NCBI GenBank assembly: GCA_017450645.1
Contig: JAFSTE010000016.1
Span: 1 to 64,000, forward strand
DNA from: Eubacterium sp.
GTDB lineage: Bacteria; Bacillota; Clostridia; Oscillospirales; Acutalibacteraceae
DNA: 64,000 nt
Reading direction: 5' to 3'
Below, piece by piece: positions 15,929-29,800 of the stretch. The notes below the pieces were generated by a model. The model ran no database searches, was not told the DNA's origin, and was given only the letters and a program-made list of their open reading frames with translations. The translations under genes and the position numbers were made by a program. Numbering within the stretch: position 1 is the stretch's first letter; each line of letters starts with the position of its first letter.

Positions 15929-16906
15929 TTAGACATTATCAAGCAGGGATTTGTAGAATTCGCTGTAGTCGTTTCTGCCTTCGGTGGTGAACGCCATCGC
16001 CGGGCGCGGGTGGCAGTTTAACTGACCGGTGAACATATACTGCAAATCGAAGCCCCAGGTTACGCCGCTTTCTCTAAGCGGAATCATATAGTTTTCGAGG
16101 AAAACGAGGTGGCTGTAAAGATTATACTTAGGGTTCTTAAGGAAGCCGAGAAGCAGCTCGGTCGCGCAGTTTCCGGCGCCTCTGCCCATACCCATAGCCG
16201 TAGCGTCGAGGTACGAAAAGCCGTACGACAGCGTTTCGATAGTGTTGGCAAACGCCAGATTCTGGTTATTGTGCGCGTGGAAGCCGACCTTTTTGCCCGC
16301 TTTTTCGGCAAATGCTGAATACTTAGCGGCAAGCTCGCCCGCGTTTTCGGGAAACAGCGAGCCGTAGCTGTCAACAAGGTAGATTACGTCAACGCTCGAC
16401 TCACAAAGCTGGGTAAGCGCGTCGTCAACCTGCTCGGTATTCGCCGTAGAAATAGCCATAATATTACAGGTCGTTTCGTAGCCGAGAGAGTGAAAATGTT
16501 CAATCATATCAACGGCTGCGGGAATCTGGTGAATATAGCACGCAACGCGCACCATATCAATAACGCTCTCGGACTTGGGGATAAAATCGGTCTTATAATC
16601 GCATCTGCCGACATCCGCCATAACGGCAATCTTAAGGTCGCTGATGTTCTCGCCGACAATCGCCCTGATGTCCGCCTCGTCACAGAATTTCCACTTTCCG
16701 TGCTCCTTAGGGTCGAACATATTTTTGCTCGCCCTGTAGCCAAACTCCATATAGTCAACGCCGCTGCGGATATTAGTTTTATAAAGCTCGGTCACGAACT
16801 CGTCCGAAAATGCAAAATTATTGCAAAGTCCGCCGTCTCTTATAGTCGCGTCCACGACCTTAACATCGTCCCTGACGGACATTAAATTACCTTTACGCTG
16901 TGGCAT
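15929..16906 (-). CDS. DRE-TIM metallolyase (aldolase) family protein
   Basis: A 325-residue TIM-barrel enzyme of the DRE-TIM superfamily (HMG-CoA lyase, isopropylmalate synthase, 4-hydroxy-2-oxovalerate aldolase). DATIRDGG near residue 20 is the DRE-type motif. HAHNNQNLA near residue 205 supplies metal-binding histidines, and GMGRGAGN is the usual C-terminal glycine motif. It is too short to be a full synthase with a regulatory domain, so an aldolase or lyase is likely; the substrate is not evident. ATG 16906 has AGGAG upstream. It converges with ddh and has its own perfect promoter. Confidence 0.85.
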   Translation of the reverse strand: MPQRKGNLMSVRDDVKVVDATIRDGGLCNNFAFSDEFVTELYKTNIRSGVDYMEFGYRASKNMFDPKEHGKWKFCDEADIRAIVGENISDLKIAVMADVGRCDYKTDFIPKSESVIDMVRVACYIHQIPAAVDMIEHFHSLGYETTCNIMAISTANTEQVDDALTQLCESSVDVIYLVDSYGSLFPENAGELAAKYSAFAEKAGKKVGFHAHNNQNLAFANTIETLSYGFSYLDATAMGMGRGAGNCATELLLGFLKNPKYNLYSHLVFLENYMIPLRESGVTWGFDLQYMFTGQLNCHPRPAMAFTTEGRNDYSEFYKSLLDNV

Positions 16907-16953
16907 AATAATCTCCTCACTTTATCGCTTTAAAGTTTTTAAGTGCAAAAGTG

Positions 16954-16982
16954 ATTATAGCACTATCATTGTTATTTGTCAA
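16954..16982 (-). promoter_or_regulatory. perfect sigma-A promoter of the aldolase gene
   Basis: On the minus strand: TTGACA (16982-16977), 17 nt, TATAAT (16959-16954). Both boxes match consensus exactly. Confidence 0.92.
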
Positions 16983-17002
16983 TATTTTTTTGCAATAAAT
17001 AA

Positions 17003-17020
17003 GGGGCTGAAATCAGCCCC
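17003..17020 (-). terminator. secA terminator
   Basis: A GGGGCTGA/TCAGCCCC stem followed on the minus strand by TTATTTATT and then a T-rich tract, 22 bp behind the secA stop. Confidence 0.8.
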
Positions 17021-17042
17021 CTATATTTTATTACATTATATA

Positions 17043-19814
17043 TTAGTCCTCAATCGGCTCGTCAATCGGAGTCGTGCAGCCGGGAGCGCCGTGGCACTTC
17101 TTATACTTCTTGCCGCTTCCGCATGGGCATGGGTCGTTAGGACCAATCTTCTTTTCCTTACGGACAGTAACCTGCTTAGCGTTAGAGTCGGTCTCGCTTG
17201 ACGAGGTTGAGGTAACTCTTGCAACAGCCCTTCTCTGAACATCTGCCTTATGGCGAGGCATAAGGGTAAGCATCATCTTAGCCGTATCCTCACGAATCAT
17301 AGCGGTCATTTCCTCGAACATATCGTAGGATTCCATACGGTAAGCAACTACCGGGTCACGCTGAGCGTAAGAACGAAGGTGGATACCTCTCTTGAGGTCC
17401 TCCATAGCGTCGATGTGGTCCATCCAGTAGGTATCAACATTTCTGAGGAGAATCATTCTCTCGAACTCGCCGAACATATCGTCGCCGAGGATAATCTTTT
17501 TCTCCTCAAGTCTTGCTCTGCCGCGCTCCTGAAGAAGCTCGGTAACATCAACGGGATTAAGCTCCTCAACGTCCTTAAAGTCGTCGTCGTCACAGATAAG
17601 CCATGACTTATACTTTTCGCGGAGACCCTCGACATTCCAGTCGTCCTTAGTTTCGCCCGAAAGGTAGTTGTTAACGTTCTCCTCGATGTTCTGGTCGAGC
17701 ATCTTAAGGATAGTATCTGTAAGGTCAAGTCCGTCAAGCACCTGGTCACGCTGAGTGTAGATAAGCTCACGCATACGGTTCATAACGTCGTCGTACTGAA
17801 GCGTATTCTTACGGATACCGAAGTTCCTGCCCTCAACCTTCTTCTGTGAAGATTCAACAGTCTTGGTGATAAACTTGGATTCGATAGGCATATTCTCGTC
17901 GTCGGTGAGCTTAGCCATCATAAGCTGCATTCTGTCGCCGCCGAACAGACGCATAAGGTCGTCCTCACAAGAGAGGAAGAACTGGCTTGCGCCCGGGTCG
18001 CCCTGACGACCTGAACGTCCGCGCAGCTGGTTGTCGATACGGCGAGCGTCGTGACGCTCTGTACCAAGGATGAACAGACCGCCTGCTTCGCGTACCTTGT
18101 CAGCTTCTTCTTTGATTTCTTCTTTATACTGAGCCTCAAGCTCGATAAATGTCTGTCTTGCCTTGAGGATGTCCTCGTCGTCAGTCTCGGCAAAGCCTGT
18201 AGCCTCGTCAATCTGCTCGTTGGTGAACTTCATCTTCTTCATCTGAGCCTTTGCGAGGAACTCTGCGTTACCGCCGAGCATAATATCGGTACCACGACCA
18301 GCCATGTTTGTAGCGATGGTTACAGCGCCGTACTTACCGGCCTGAGCGATGATAGCAGCTTCTCTTTCGTGGTTCTTAGCGTTGAGGACGTTGTGCTCAA
18401 TACCCTCTTTTTTAAGAAGCTTTGAGAGATGCTCACTCTTTTCGATGCTGATTGTACCAACGAGAACGGGCTGACCCTTTTCGTGGCACTCTTTAATCTG
18501 ATTGATAACGTTGTGATGCTTGCCGTTTTCGGTCTGGAAGATAACATCCGGCTTGTCCTCACGGATAAGCGGCTTGTTAGTCGGAATCTCAACAACGTCG
18601 AGCTTATAGATTTCGTCAAACTCGGGAGCCTCGGTAACAGCAGTACCGGTCATACCCGAAAGCTTTTTGTAAAGACGGAAGTAGTTCTGGAAGGTAATTG
18701 TTGCAAGTGTCTTGCTCTCGTGCTCAACCTTTACGCCCTCTTTAGCTTCGAGAGCCTGGTGAAGTCCCTCGTTATATCTACGTCCTTCCATAATACGACC
18801 GGTGAACTCGTCAACGATTTTAACCTGACCGTCTTTTACAACGTAGTCGATATCGCGTGTCATAACACCGTGAGCCTTGATAGCCTGGTCGATGTGGTGA
18901 CGAAGGGTTGTGTTTTCGATAGAGGTGAGGTCGTCAACTGCAAAGAACTTTTCAGCCTTTTCCTGACCGCTCTTAAGAAGGGTTGCGGTCTTAGCCTTTT
19001 CGTCTACGATGTAGTCGCCGTCGTAATTATCTTCGATATCCTCTTTGTCGTCGGTCTTTGCAACCTTGACCATCTTAAGAGTCTTTGCAAATACGTTAGC
19101 CTGACGGTAGAGGTCTGTTGACTGGTCGCCCTTACCGCTGATGATAAGAGGAGTACGCGCCTCATCAATAAGGATGGAGTCAACCTCGTCGACGATAGCG
19201 AAAACGTGGCCTCTCTGTACCTTCTGCTCTTTATACTGAACCATATTGTCACGCAGATAGTCAAAGCCCATCTCGTTATTTGTACCGTAAGTAATGTCGC
19301 AGTTATATGCTTCCTGACGCTGAGCGTTGTTCTTTTCGTGAACGATAAGACCAACTGTAAGACCGAGGAAACGGTAAACCTTACCCATCCACTCGGAGTC
19401 ACGCTTTGCAAGGTAGTCGTTAACGGTTACGATGTGAACGCCATCGCCGGTAAGTGCGTTAAGATATGCGGGAAGGGTAGCAACAAGTGTTTTACCTTCA
19501 CCTGTTTTCATCTCGGCAATTCTGCCCTGATGTAAAACGATACCGCCGACAAGCTGTACGTCAAAGTGACGAAGTCCGATTACACGGTCCGCAGCCTCGC
19601 GGCATACGGCAAACGCATCGGGGAGAATGTCGTCAAGAGTTTCGCCCTGTGCAAGTCTGTCCTTAAGCAGATTAGTCTGGGAAGCGAGCTCCTTGTCGTC
19701 CATCTCGGCATACTTGTCGCCAAGCTCGTTAATCTTAGCCACTGTTTTGCTGAGCTTTTTAACCTCTTTTTTAGAGTAGTCGCCGAAAATAGCGGTTACA
19801 AATTTGTTAGCCAT
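17043..19814 (-). CDS. secA: protein translocase ATPase SecA
   Basis: A 923-residue SecA, the motor that pushes unfolded preproteins through SecYEG. Walker A is MKTGEGKTL near residue 105, and [13 protein letters not shown] gives the DEAD-type Walker [28 protein letters not shown] and [10 protein letters not shown] are the C-terminal helicase motifs. The C-terminus is the zinc-binding SecB/ribosome contact motif [14 protein letters not shown]. Length and all motifs are normal. ATG 19814 follows GAGGTGA. It is a single gene with a strong promoter. Confidence 0.98.
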   Translation of the reverse strand: MANKFVTAIFGDYSKKEVKKLSKTVAKINELGDKYAEMDDKELASQTNLLKDRLAQGETLDDILPDAFAVCREAADRVIGLRHFDVQLVGGIVLHQGRIAEMKTGEGKTLVATLPAYLNALTGDGVHIVTVNDYLAKRDSEWMGKVYRFLGLTVGLIVHEKNNAQRQEAYNCDITYGTNNEMGFDYLRDNMVQYKEQKVQRGHVFAIVDEVDSILIDEARTPLIISGKGDQSTDLYRQANVFAKTLKMVKVAKTDDKEDIEDNYDGDYIVDEKAKTATLLKSGQEKAEKFFAVDDLTSIENTTLRHHIDQAIKAHGVMTRDIDYVVKDGQVKIVDEFTGRIMEGRRYNEGLHQALEAKEGVKVEHESKTLATITFQNYFRLYKKLSGMTGTAVTEAPEFDEIYKLDVVEIPTNKPLIREDKPDVIFQTENGKHHNVINQIKECHEKGQPVLVGTISIEKSEHLSKLLKKEGIEHNVLNAKNHEREAAIIAQAGKYGAVTIATNMAGRGTDIMLGGNAEFLAKAQMKKMKFTNEQIDEATGFAETDDEDILKARQTFIELEAQYKEEIKEEADKVREAGGLFILGTERHDARRIDNQLRGRSGRQGDPGASQFFLSCEDDLMRLFGGDRMQLMMAKLTDDENMPIESKFITKTVESSQKKVEGRNFGIRKNTLQYDDVMNRMRELIYTQRDQVLDGLDLTDTILKMLDQNIEENVNNYLSGETKDDWNVEGLREKYKSWLICDDDDFKDVEELNPVDVTELLQERGRARLEEKKIILGDDMFGEFERMILLRNVDTYWMDHIDAMEDLKRGIHLRSYAQRDPVVAYRMESYDMFEEMTAMIREDTAKMMLTLMPRHKADVQRRAVARVTSTSSSETDSNAKQVTVRKEKKIGPNDPCPCGSGKKYKKCHGAPGCTTPIDEPIED

Positions 19815-19879
19815 TTATTTTCACCTCATTAGGAAATTTACTTTTTGCGCTTTAGTTTGGCATTTGCGCACATATAGGC

Positions 19880-19908
19880 ATTTTAACACAAATCGCAAAC
19901 GATGTCAA
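19880..19908 (-). promoter_or_regulatory. sigma-A promoter of secA
   Basis: On the minus strand: TTGACA (19908-19903), 17 nt, TAAAAT (19885-19880), 66 nt before the secA start. Confidence 0.85.
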
Positions 19909-19937
19909 TTATATATTTTATTATACTTAAATATATA

Positions 19938-20543
19938 TTATACCTCAAAAACCTTCTTAATTGCCGAGAGCGCTCCGCCGGAAACCGCGTCCTCCGCGTT
20001 CTCGTCAAAAGTCAGCACAAGGTTGCCCTTGCTGCCGTTTGTCACCGTAAGCGTAGCCTCGATAGGCTCCTCTTTCATCTGCGCTTGTTTAATCTTTTCA
20101 ACAAGGGGCGCAAGGTTGCTGTTTAAAAAGTCGTCGTCCTTTACAAGACTGAGAAGCTGCATACTGCTGTAGCTGTTTTTTAAGTCGTATGCAAAATTGG
20201 ACGCTTCCATATACAAATCCTTGTTTTTCGCAGCGATAGTAACGGTTTTGTTAGCCGCATCAATGCTCTTAATCTCTATTTCAAGGCTTTCAAACATAGC
20301 CTGTCCGAGCTCTGTAAACTGAGCTTTTTGCTTAGCGTAGGGCAAAATAAAATTAAGCGTAGGCGAGTCAACATACTTTTCGAGCGTTTTTGTGTCGAAC
20401 TCCTTAAGCGCGGTTTCGACCGTTTCGACCGCCGCTTTTATATTCTCCTCGTTAATCTCAACCTTTTTTGCACAGCCGTTAAGGGTAAGAATTGCCGAAA
20501 AAACGAGCATAATAACCAAACAAATGCTAATAATTCTCTTCAT
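19938..20543 (-). CDS. lipoprotein of unknown function
   Basis: A 201-residue lipoprotein with a signal peptide and lipobox (LTLNGC, Cys near residue 25). The mature part is alternating helix and strand, without cysteines, and resembles small DUF5105-like Clostridial lipoproteins, but I do not recognise a specific family. It ends 30 bp before the secA promoter and has AAGGAG before its ATG. The 20544-20759 gap upstream holds divergent promoter sequence only. Confidence 0.75.
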   Translation of the reverse strand: MKRIISICLVIMLVFSAILTLNGCAKKVEINEENIKAAVETVETALKEFDTKTLEKYVDSPTLNFILPYAKQKAQFTELGQAMFESLEIEIKSIDAANKTVTIAAKNKDLYMEASNFAYDLKNSYSSMQLLSLVKDDDFLNSNLAPLVEKIKQAQMKEEPIEATLTVTNGSKGNLVLTFDENAEDAVSGGALSAIKKVFEV

Positions 20544-20654
20544 AAATTTGCTCCTTTAACCAAATTCACCAAAAAGGTATTGCAATGATGTTATAAATAT
20601 TATATATTCTACTGCGCGTTAAATCAATATTAATATTTTATTTTAATAAAAAAA

Positions 20655-20683
20655 TTGCTTTTTTCAAAGTTATATGGTATAAT
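20655..20683 (+). promoter_or_regulatory. promoter of the sugar transferase gene
   Basis: TTGCTT (20655-20660), 17 nt, TATAAT (20678-20683). The -35 box is weak and the -10 box perfect. Confidence 0.65.
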
Positions 20684-20759
20684 CAAGCGGATTAGACCAC
20701 TTTATATAGTAATACTCCGCCGTTATACGGCATAATATAGTGATATTCAGGGAAGAAAT

Positions 20760-21377
20760 ATGAAAGATTTGCTTCACAAATATTTCGGCGCGACCAAGTG
20801 GAAACGACTTTTCGACTTAGTTGCATCGTTTATAGCATTAATTATACTGTCGCCGCTGTTTCTGGTGATATGCGCAATACTGTTTTTCACGCCCGACTGC
20901 AAGATATTCTTTACGCACGAACGCAGGGGCAGGCGCGGAAGGCCGTTTAAGATTTACAAGTTCCAGACTATGAAAAACTCGGCGCCTAACTGCGCTACCT
21001 GCGATTTGGAAAATCCCGAGGAGTATATTACCAACATCGGCAAGTTCCTGCGCAAGACGAGTCTTGACGAGCTGCCGCAGCTATGGAACATCCTTAAGGG
21101 CGATATGAGCTTTGTAGGTCCGCGACCGCTTATTTCAAGCGAGCTTCGGGCGCACAGACTCAGACTCGAATACGGAGTTTACCGCTACAGACCGGGACTC
21201 ACCGGCTGGGCACAGATAAACGGACGCGACGATATTTCGCTTATGAAAAAGATGAAGTACGATAAGGAATACTGCGACAACTGGAGCCTAATGCTCGACA
21301 TTAAGATTATGGTGCGCTCGGTAGGCACCGTAATAAGGCAGGAGGGCTTCCACGAAGGCAAGTTCCATAGGCGCTAA
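20760..21377 (+). CDS. undecaprenyl-phosphate sugar-1-phosphate transferase
   Basis: A 205-residue bacterial sugar transferase (WcaJ/EpsL/PglC class). It has one membrane hairpin at residues ~18-42 ([20 protein letters not shown]). The catalytic part shows [39 protein letters not shown] and [14 protein letters not shown]. It loads the first sugar phosphate on the lipid carrier for a cell-surface glycan or protein glycosylation. The short form lacks the large N-terminal domain of WbaP. No other glycan genes are adjacent, so the product is unknown. Confidence 0.92.
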   Translation: MKDLLHKYFGATKWKRLFDLVASFIALIILSPLFLVICAILFFTPDCKIFFTHERRGRRGRPFKIYKFQTMKNSAPNCATCDLENPEEYITNIGKFLRKTSLDELPQLWNILKGDMSFVGPRPLISSELRAHRLRLEYGVYRYRPGLTGWAQINGRDDISLMKKMKYDKEYCDNWSLMLDIKIMVRSVGTVIRQEGFHEGKFHRR

Positions 21378-21383
21378 AATTGC

Positions 21384-21572
21384 CCGAGCGAAGCGAGAAA
21401 CTGATTTGGCGCCCCTGCTAAGGGGAGCTGGTGCGAAGCGCCTGAGGGGTGGTCAATGCCTACTAAGAGGTGTTGAAAATATGATTGCTTTTTACAAATT
21501 GCTGTTAATTAAGCGACCATCCCTCCACCGCAAGCGGTCCCCCTCCCTTTGGCAAGGGAGGCAATAAGGTTA
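21384..21572. repeat. palindromic intergenic element, copy 1
   Basis: About 190 bp filling the gap before the beta-galactosidase gene. The left half (GGCGCCCCTGCTAAGGGGAG, hairpin GGTGC-GAA-GCGCC, GAGGGGTGGTC) mirrors the right half (GACCATCCCTCC, CCGCAAGCGG, CCCTTTGGCAAGGGAGGC). A second copy is at 38827-39060. The organisation is MITE-like, with inverted ends and no coding capacity. Confidence 0.8.
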
Positions 21573-21573
21573 A

Positions 21574-24645
<3,072 letters not shown>

Positions 24646-24664
24646 CAAATAATGTATATTTGTC

Positions 24665-24693
24665 TTGACAATCGCATATTTAAGTATTATATT
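24665..24693 (+). promoter_or_regulatory. promoter of the radical SAM gene
   Basis: TTGACA (24665-24670), 17 nt, TATATT (24688-24693), 52 nt before the ATG. Confidence 0.8.
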
Positions 24694-24744
24694 TTGACTT
24701 AAACGATACATTATAATTGATTGTTATGATGAGAGGAAGAAATT

Positions 24745-26169
24745 ATGGGTATTAAAGAATCTGCGACAAGCTTTGCCGTTAAAAACGCGGTAAAATATGC
24801 GCGCAAGGATTTTAACAAAAATGCACCTAAAATCCTCAGCCTGCTCGAAATGGCTGATGTTAAAAAGGTTAACCGTTCTACCTATGCAGGTCTGCACAAG
24901 GTGCTCGACAACCCCGATAATAACTGGATGCGTTTTGCTAAGAGCGTAATTTGTGACACCGACGAAAAGGTGCTCGAAAAGATGATTCCGCCGATTATGA
25001 ATGTAGCTATCAACAGCTACGAAGTAAGGATGGAAAACATCGCAAAGCACGGCTGTAATGTTCCGTGGGCTATCCTTATGGACCCGACCGCTGCCTGCAA
25101 CCTTAAATGTACGGGCTGCTGGGCTGCCGAGTACGGCCACACGAGCTCTCTTTCGTACGACGACCTTGCAAGGATTATAAGAGAGGCTAAGGAGCTCGGA
25201 ACATATATGTTCCTTTACACCGGCGGCGAGCCTACAATGCGTAAGGACGACCTTATGCGCCTTTGTAAAGAGAATCCGGACTGTATCTTTATGAGCTTTA
25301 CTAACGGCACTCTTATCGACGACGAGCTTGCAGACAGGATTGCCGATTGCGGTAACTTCTTCCCCGCTTTCTCTATCGAGGGCTACGAGGAGGAAAACGA
25401 TTTCCGCCGCGGCGAAGGCACATTTAAAAAATGTACCGCAGCTATGCAGAGGCTTAAGGACAGAGGCGTTCCGTTCGGCGCTTCGCTCTGCTACACAAGC
25501 AAAAATACAGATGTTCTTTCATCTGACGAATACATCGACTGGCTTATTGATAAGGGCGTTAAATTCGCGTGGTTCTTTACATATATGCCGACAGGTCACG
25601 GCGCGGTTAAAGAATTAATGGTTTCTCCCGACCAGAGAGCGCTTATGTTCAAAAAGATGCGCGAGTGGCGTGAGACGAAACCGATTTTCGCGCTCGACTT
25701 CTGGAACGACGGCGAGTATGTTCAGGGCTGTATCGCAGGCGGAAGGCATTACTTCCACATCAACTCTAACGGCGACTGCGAGCCATGTGCGTTCGTTCAC
25801 TACTCAAATGTGAACATTAAGGAATGCTCGGTGCTCGACGCGCTTAAGAGCCCGCTGTTTATGGCTTATAAGAATAATCAGCCGTTCTCTAACAATATGC
25901 TTCGTCCCTGCCCCGTACTTGACAACCCCGGCGCTATCAGCAAGATGGTTGCCGAAACGGGCGCATACTCCACCGAAATGCAGCACCCCGAAAGCGCAAA
26001 CGAATTGTTTGATAAAACTATCGACGCTGCAAAGGCGTGGAAGGTTAAGGCTGACGAGCTGTTCGACCGTGATGCGTACATAGCAAACCATGTTAAGGAT
26101 GAAAATATGTACAATTACGAAAAGGACGACAGCGAACGCGACTTCTCTGAATTTGAAAAAACAGAGTAA
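24745..26169 (+). CDS. radical SAM protein with SPASM-like C-terminus
   Basis: A 474-residue radical SAM enzyme. The cluster motif CNLKCTGC gives Cys118, Cys122 and Cys125. YTGGEP is the SAM-binding motif. The C-terminal part has further cysteines (CIAGG, CEPCAF, CPVL), as in SPASM/twitch domains that hold auxiliary Fe-S clusters. About 110 residues precede the radical SAM core, longer than in peptide-modifying enzymes. No precursor peptide or obvious substrate gene is nearby, and I cannot name the reaction. Confidence 0.88.
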   Translation: MGIKESATSFAVKNAVKYARKDFNKNAPKILSLLEMADVKKVNRSTYAGLHKVLDNPDNNWMRFAKSVICDTDEKVLEKMIPPIMNVAINSYEVRMENIAKHGCNVPWAILMDPTAACNLKCTGCWAAEYGHTSSLSYDDLARIIREAKELGTYMFLYTGGEPTMRKDDLMRLCKENPDCIFMSFTNGTLIDDELADRIADCGNFFPAFSIEGYEEENDFRRGEGTFKKCTAAMQRLKDRGVPFGASLCYTSKNTDVLSSDEYIDWLIDKGVKFAWFFTYMPTGHGAVKELMVSPDQRALMFKKMREWRETKPIFALDFWNDGEYVQGCIAGGRHYFHINSNGDCEPCAFVHYSNVNIKECSVLDALKSPLFMAYKNNQPFSNNMLRPCPVLDNPGAISKMVAETGAYSTEMQHPESANELFDKTIDAAKAWKVKADELFDRDAYIANHVKDENMYNYEKDDSERDFSEFEKTE

Positions 26170-26184
26170 TTAACTTAATACCTG

Positions 26185-26213
26185 AAGGGGCATATCACGA
26201 AGATATGCCCCTT
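26185..26213 (+). terminator. hairpin between radical SAM gene and pth
   Basis: A 12-bp perfect stem (26185-26196 with 26202-26213) with a 5-nt loop but no T-tract. It is a weak terminator or processing site. Confidence 0.6.
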
Positions 26214-26239
26214 AAAGACATATTATAAGGAGAAAAACT

Positions 26240-26830
26240 ATGTTCTTCAGACGAGGTAAAATAGAATACATTATCGCAGGGCTCGGCAACCCCGGCAGCA
26301 AGTACGCCAAAACGCGTCACAACGCGGGATTTATGGCGGTTGACTATATGGCAAAGGACAAGGGCTTTCAGTTTAAAAAGGCTAAGTTTCAGTCGCTGAT
26401 TGCCGATGAATTTATCGGCGGCAAGCGCTGTCTTATTATGAAGCCGCAGACTATGATGAACCTGTCGGGCGAAGCGATTATAGAAGCCGCGAACTATTAT
26501 AATATCGACGATGAAAACATAATAATAATATATGACGATGTAAGTCTTGATGTGGGCGCGCTAAGGTGCAGAAGAAAAGGCAGCGCAGGCGGTCACAACG
26601 GTATCAAGAGCATTATTTCGTGCTTAGGAAGCGAAAATTTTCCGCGCGTAAAAATCGGCGTGGGCAAAAAGCCGAACGCAAACTACGATATGGTTAAGTG
26701 GGTGCTCGGTGAAATCCCCTCCGACAAGGCGGACGACTATAACAAGGCGGTGTGCGAAGCCGCCAAGGCTGCCGAGGAAATCGTTTCAAACGGTATCGAC
26801 AGCGCTATGAACAAATACAATAACGGATAA
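26240..26830 (+). CDS. pth: peptidyl-tRNA hydrolase
   Basis: A 196-residue bacterial Pth, which frees tRNA from prematurely dropped peptidyl-tRNA. GLGNPGSKYAKTRHNAGF contains the catalytic His. KPQTMMNLSG, IYDDVSLDVG and KGSAGGHNGIKSI are diagnostic. The first ~10 residues (MFFRRGKIEY) are a short extension. ATG 26240 follows AAGGAG. It ends 4 nt before mfd, a classical pth-mfd pair. Confidence 0.97.
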   Translation: MFFRRGKIEYIIAGLGNPGSKYAKTRHNAGFMAVDYMAKDKGFQFKKAKFQSLIADEFIGGKRCLIMKPQTMMNLSGEAIIEAANYYNIDDENIIIIYDDVSLDVGALRCRRKGSAGGHNGIKSIISCLGSENFPRVKIGVGKKPNANYDMVKWVLGEIPSDKADDYNKAVCEAAKAAEEIVSNGIDSAMNKYNNG

Positions 26831-26834
26831 AGAT

Positions 26835-29800
26835 ATGTCGTGTTTTTCAAGCATTTTTAAAAAGAGCGAGGAGTTTTGTGCACTTTTTGACTGCGTTAAC
26901 GCCAGGAAGCTGCCCGCGGGCGCGATAGGGCTTGCGGACATCAACAAGGTGCACGCGGTTCACTCTCTTTGTGCCGAAACAAATCAAAAAGCGTTTATAA
27001 TCACCCCCGATGAAGCGAGCGCGGTAAGGTTTTACGAGGACCTGTCGCAGTTTCAGAAGGGTGTTTTGTTGTACCCGAAACGCGAATTTACCTTCCTGAA
27101 CGTCGAGGGTATCAGCCGCGAATTCGAGCAGATAAGGCTCGGCGTGCTGTCGAGAATTATAAAGGGCAGCTACACCGCCGTTGTAATGAGCGCGCAGGCT
27201 GCGGTACAGTTTACAATGCCGCCCACTGCGCTTAAAGAGCGCACCTTTACTATAAAAACGGGCGACGAAATTGATGTTGACGCGGTAGTTGACAGCCTTG
27301 TAAAAGCGGGCTACACGCGATTTGACCAGGTTGACGGAACGAGCCAGTTTGCGCTGCGCGGCGGACTTATAGATATCTTCCCGCCGGGCGCTGACGAGCC
27401 CGTAAGAATTGAGCTTTGGGGCAGCACCGTTGACTCTATCACGCATTTTGACATCTCTACCCAAAGGCGTAATAAAATGGTAGAGGAGATTGAAATTATC
27501 CCCTCAACCGAGGTGCTGTTTGAAAATAAAGAAAAACAGGCAAAGGCTATCGACGCGCTCGCAGCCACGCTTAAGGGCAAGGCGATTAAGGCGCGCGAGA
27601 AGCTCTACGACGACTCCGAAAAGCTAAAGCAGGGCATCAACTTAAGGTGTAACGACAAGTACCTGCCGCTTGCGTACGACTCAAACGGAATTTTTGACTA
27701 CCTTGAGGGTATGCTGTTTGTGTGCGAGAGCGCAAGGGTTAAAGAAAAGCTGGGCGCTGCGCAAAAGCTGTTTGACGAGGAGTTAAAATGGCTTATCGGC
27801 GAGGGCGCTCTCTGTAAGGGCATAGATAAATTTATGCTAAGCTTTGACGAGCTTTGCCAAAGATATGAAAACAGCGGCGCGATTTACCTCGACTCGCTCC
27901 CGCGCGGCAGCTTCGACACGCCGATAAAGCACCTTGCAACCTTTAAGTGCCAGAGCCTGAGCGTTTGGACGGGCACATTAAGCCAGCTTAAAGACGAGCT
28001 GTTCCCGCTGCTTAAAACGGGATACGCCGTAGTGATTATGGCGGGCACCTCGCGCGCGGGCAAGGCGCTCGCGTACGACATTACCGAAATGGGCTACGAC
28101 GCAACATATTTTGAAAAACGCCCAAAGGAATTTACCAGGGGCGCGGTAAGCGTTATCGGCGGAAGCATTTCGGCGGGATTTCAGCTGAGCTTTGCCAAGT
28201 TCGCGCTGATGACACTCGCCAAAACAAATCAGGGCAAAAAGAAGCACAAGCGCTTTTCCTCTAAGGACGCGGTGCGCTCGCTCGACGAGCTGACGGTGGG
28301 CGATTACATCGTTCACAACGTTCATGGTATCGGCGTTTTCGAGGGAATACAAACGCTTGACCTTAAAGGACTTAGAAAGGATTATATTAAGATTAGCTAC
28401 GCCAAGGGCGACGCACTTTATGTGCCCGTAACGCAACTTGATTTGGTATCTAAATACATCGGACCGACCGACAACGCAAAGGTTAAAATCAACCGACTCG
28501 GCTCGGGCGACTGGAAAAAAATCAAGCACCGCGTGCGTGAGAGCGTGCGCGATATGGCAAAAGAGCTTATCGCCCTTTACGCAAAGCGAATTTCCACCAA
28601 GGGCTACGCGTTCACCGAGGACACCGACCTTCAGCGCGACTTTGAGCTGCGATTTGAATACGAGGAAACCGAGGACCAGCTGCGCTGCGCGGACGAAATC
28701 AAGGGCGATATGGAAAAGGACGCGCCGATGGACAGACTGCTTTGCGGCGATGTCGGCTTCGGTAAAACCGAGGTGGCGCTAAGGGCGTGCTTTAAGTGTA
28801 TCGGCGACAACAAGCAGTGCGCTATACTTGTGCCGACGACGGTGCTTGCTATGCAGCACTACCAGACCGCGCTAAAGCGAATGGAAGCGTACCCCGTACG
28901 AATAGAAATGCTCTCGCGTTTCGTGTCCCCCACTAAGCAAAAACAGATTTTAGAGGACCTGGCTGACGGCAAGGTCGACCTTATAATCGGAACGCACCGC
29001 ATAATCAGTAAGGATATAAGCTTTAAGGATTTAGGGCTGCTGATTGTCGACGAGGAGCAGCGTTTCGGCGTAGCGCAAAAGGAAAAAATTAAAGAAAAAT
29101 TCCCGCGCGTCGATGTGCTTACGCTGTCTGCAACGCCCATACCGCGTACTCTTAATATGGCGATGAGCGGCATACGCGATATGTCGCTGCTCGAGGAGGC
29201 TCCGGGCGACCGCGTGCCCGTACAGACCTATGTAATGGAATACGATTTTGATGTGCTGTGCGAAGCTATGGAAAAGGAGCTTGCGCGCGCAGGTCAATGC
29301 TACTATCTGCACAACAATATCGACACCATCGACCACACCGCTATGCAGATTAAAAAGGCTATCCCCCACGCTAACATAGGCGTAGCGCACGGCAGGATGA
29401 CCGAGGAACAGCTAAGCGGTGTATGGGAGAAGCTCATCAAGGGCGAGATTGACATCCTCGTTTGCACCACTATTATTGAAACGGGCGTGGATGTCGCGAA
29501 TGTAAACACGCTGATTATAGAAAATGCGGACAGAATGGGGCTCGCGCAGCTTCACCAAATACGCGGACGCGTAGGAAGGTCGTCGCGCAGAGGTTATGCG
29601 TACTTCACTTTTGTTCGCGGCAGGGAGCTTAGCGAAATCGCGACCAAGCGACTCGAAGCTATCAGAGAGTACACCGAGTTCGGCTCGGGCTTTAAGATTG
29701 CTATGCGCGACCTCGAAATCCGCGGCGCGGGTTCGCTCCTTGGTAACAAGCAGCACGGTCATATGGAGGCTGTCGGCTACGATATGTACCTTAAGCTGCT

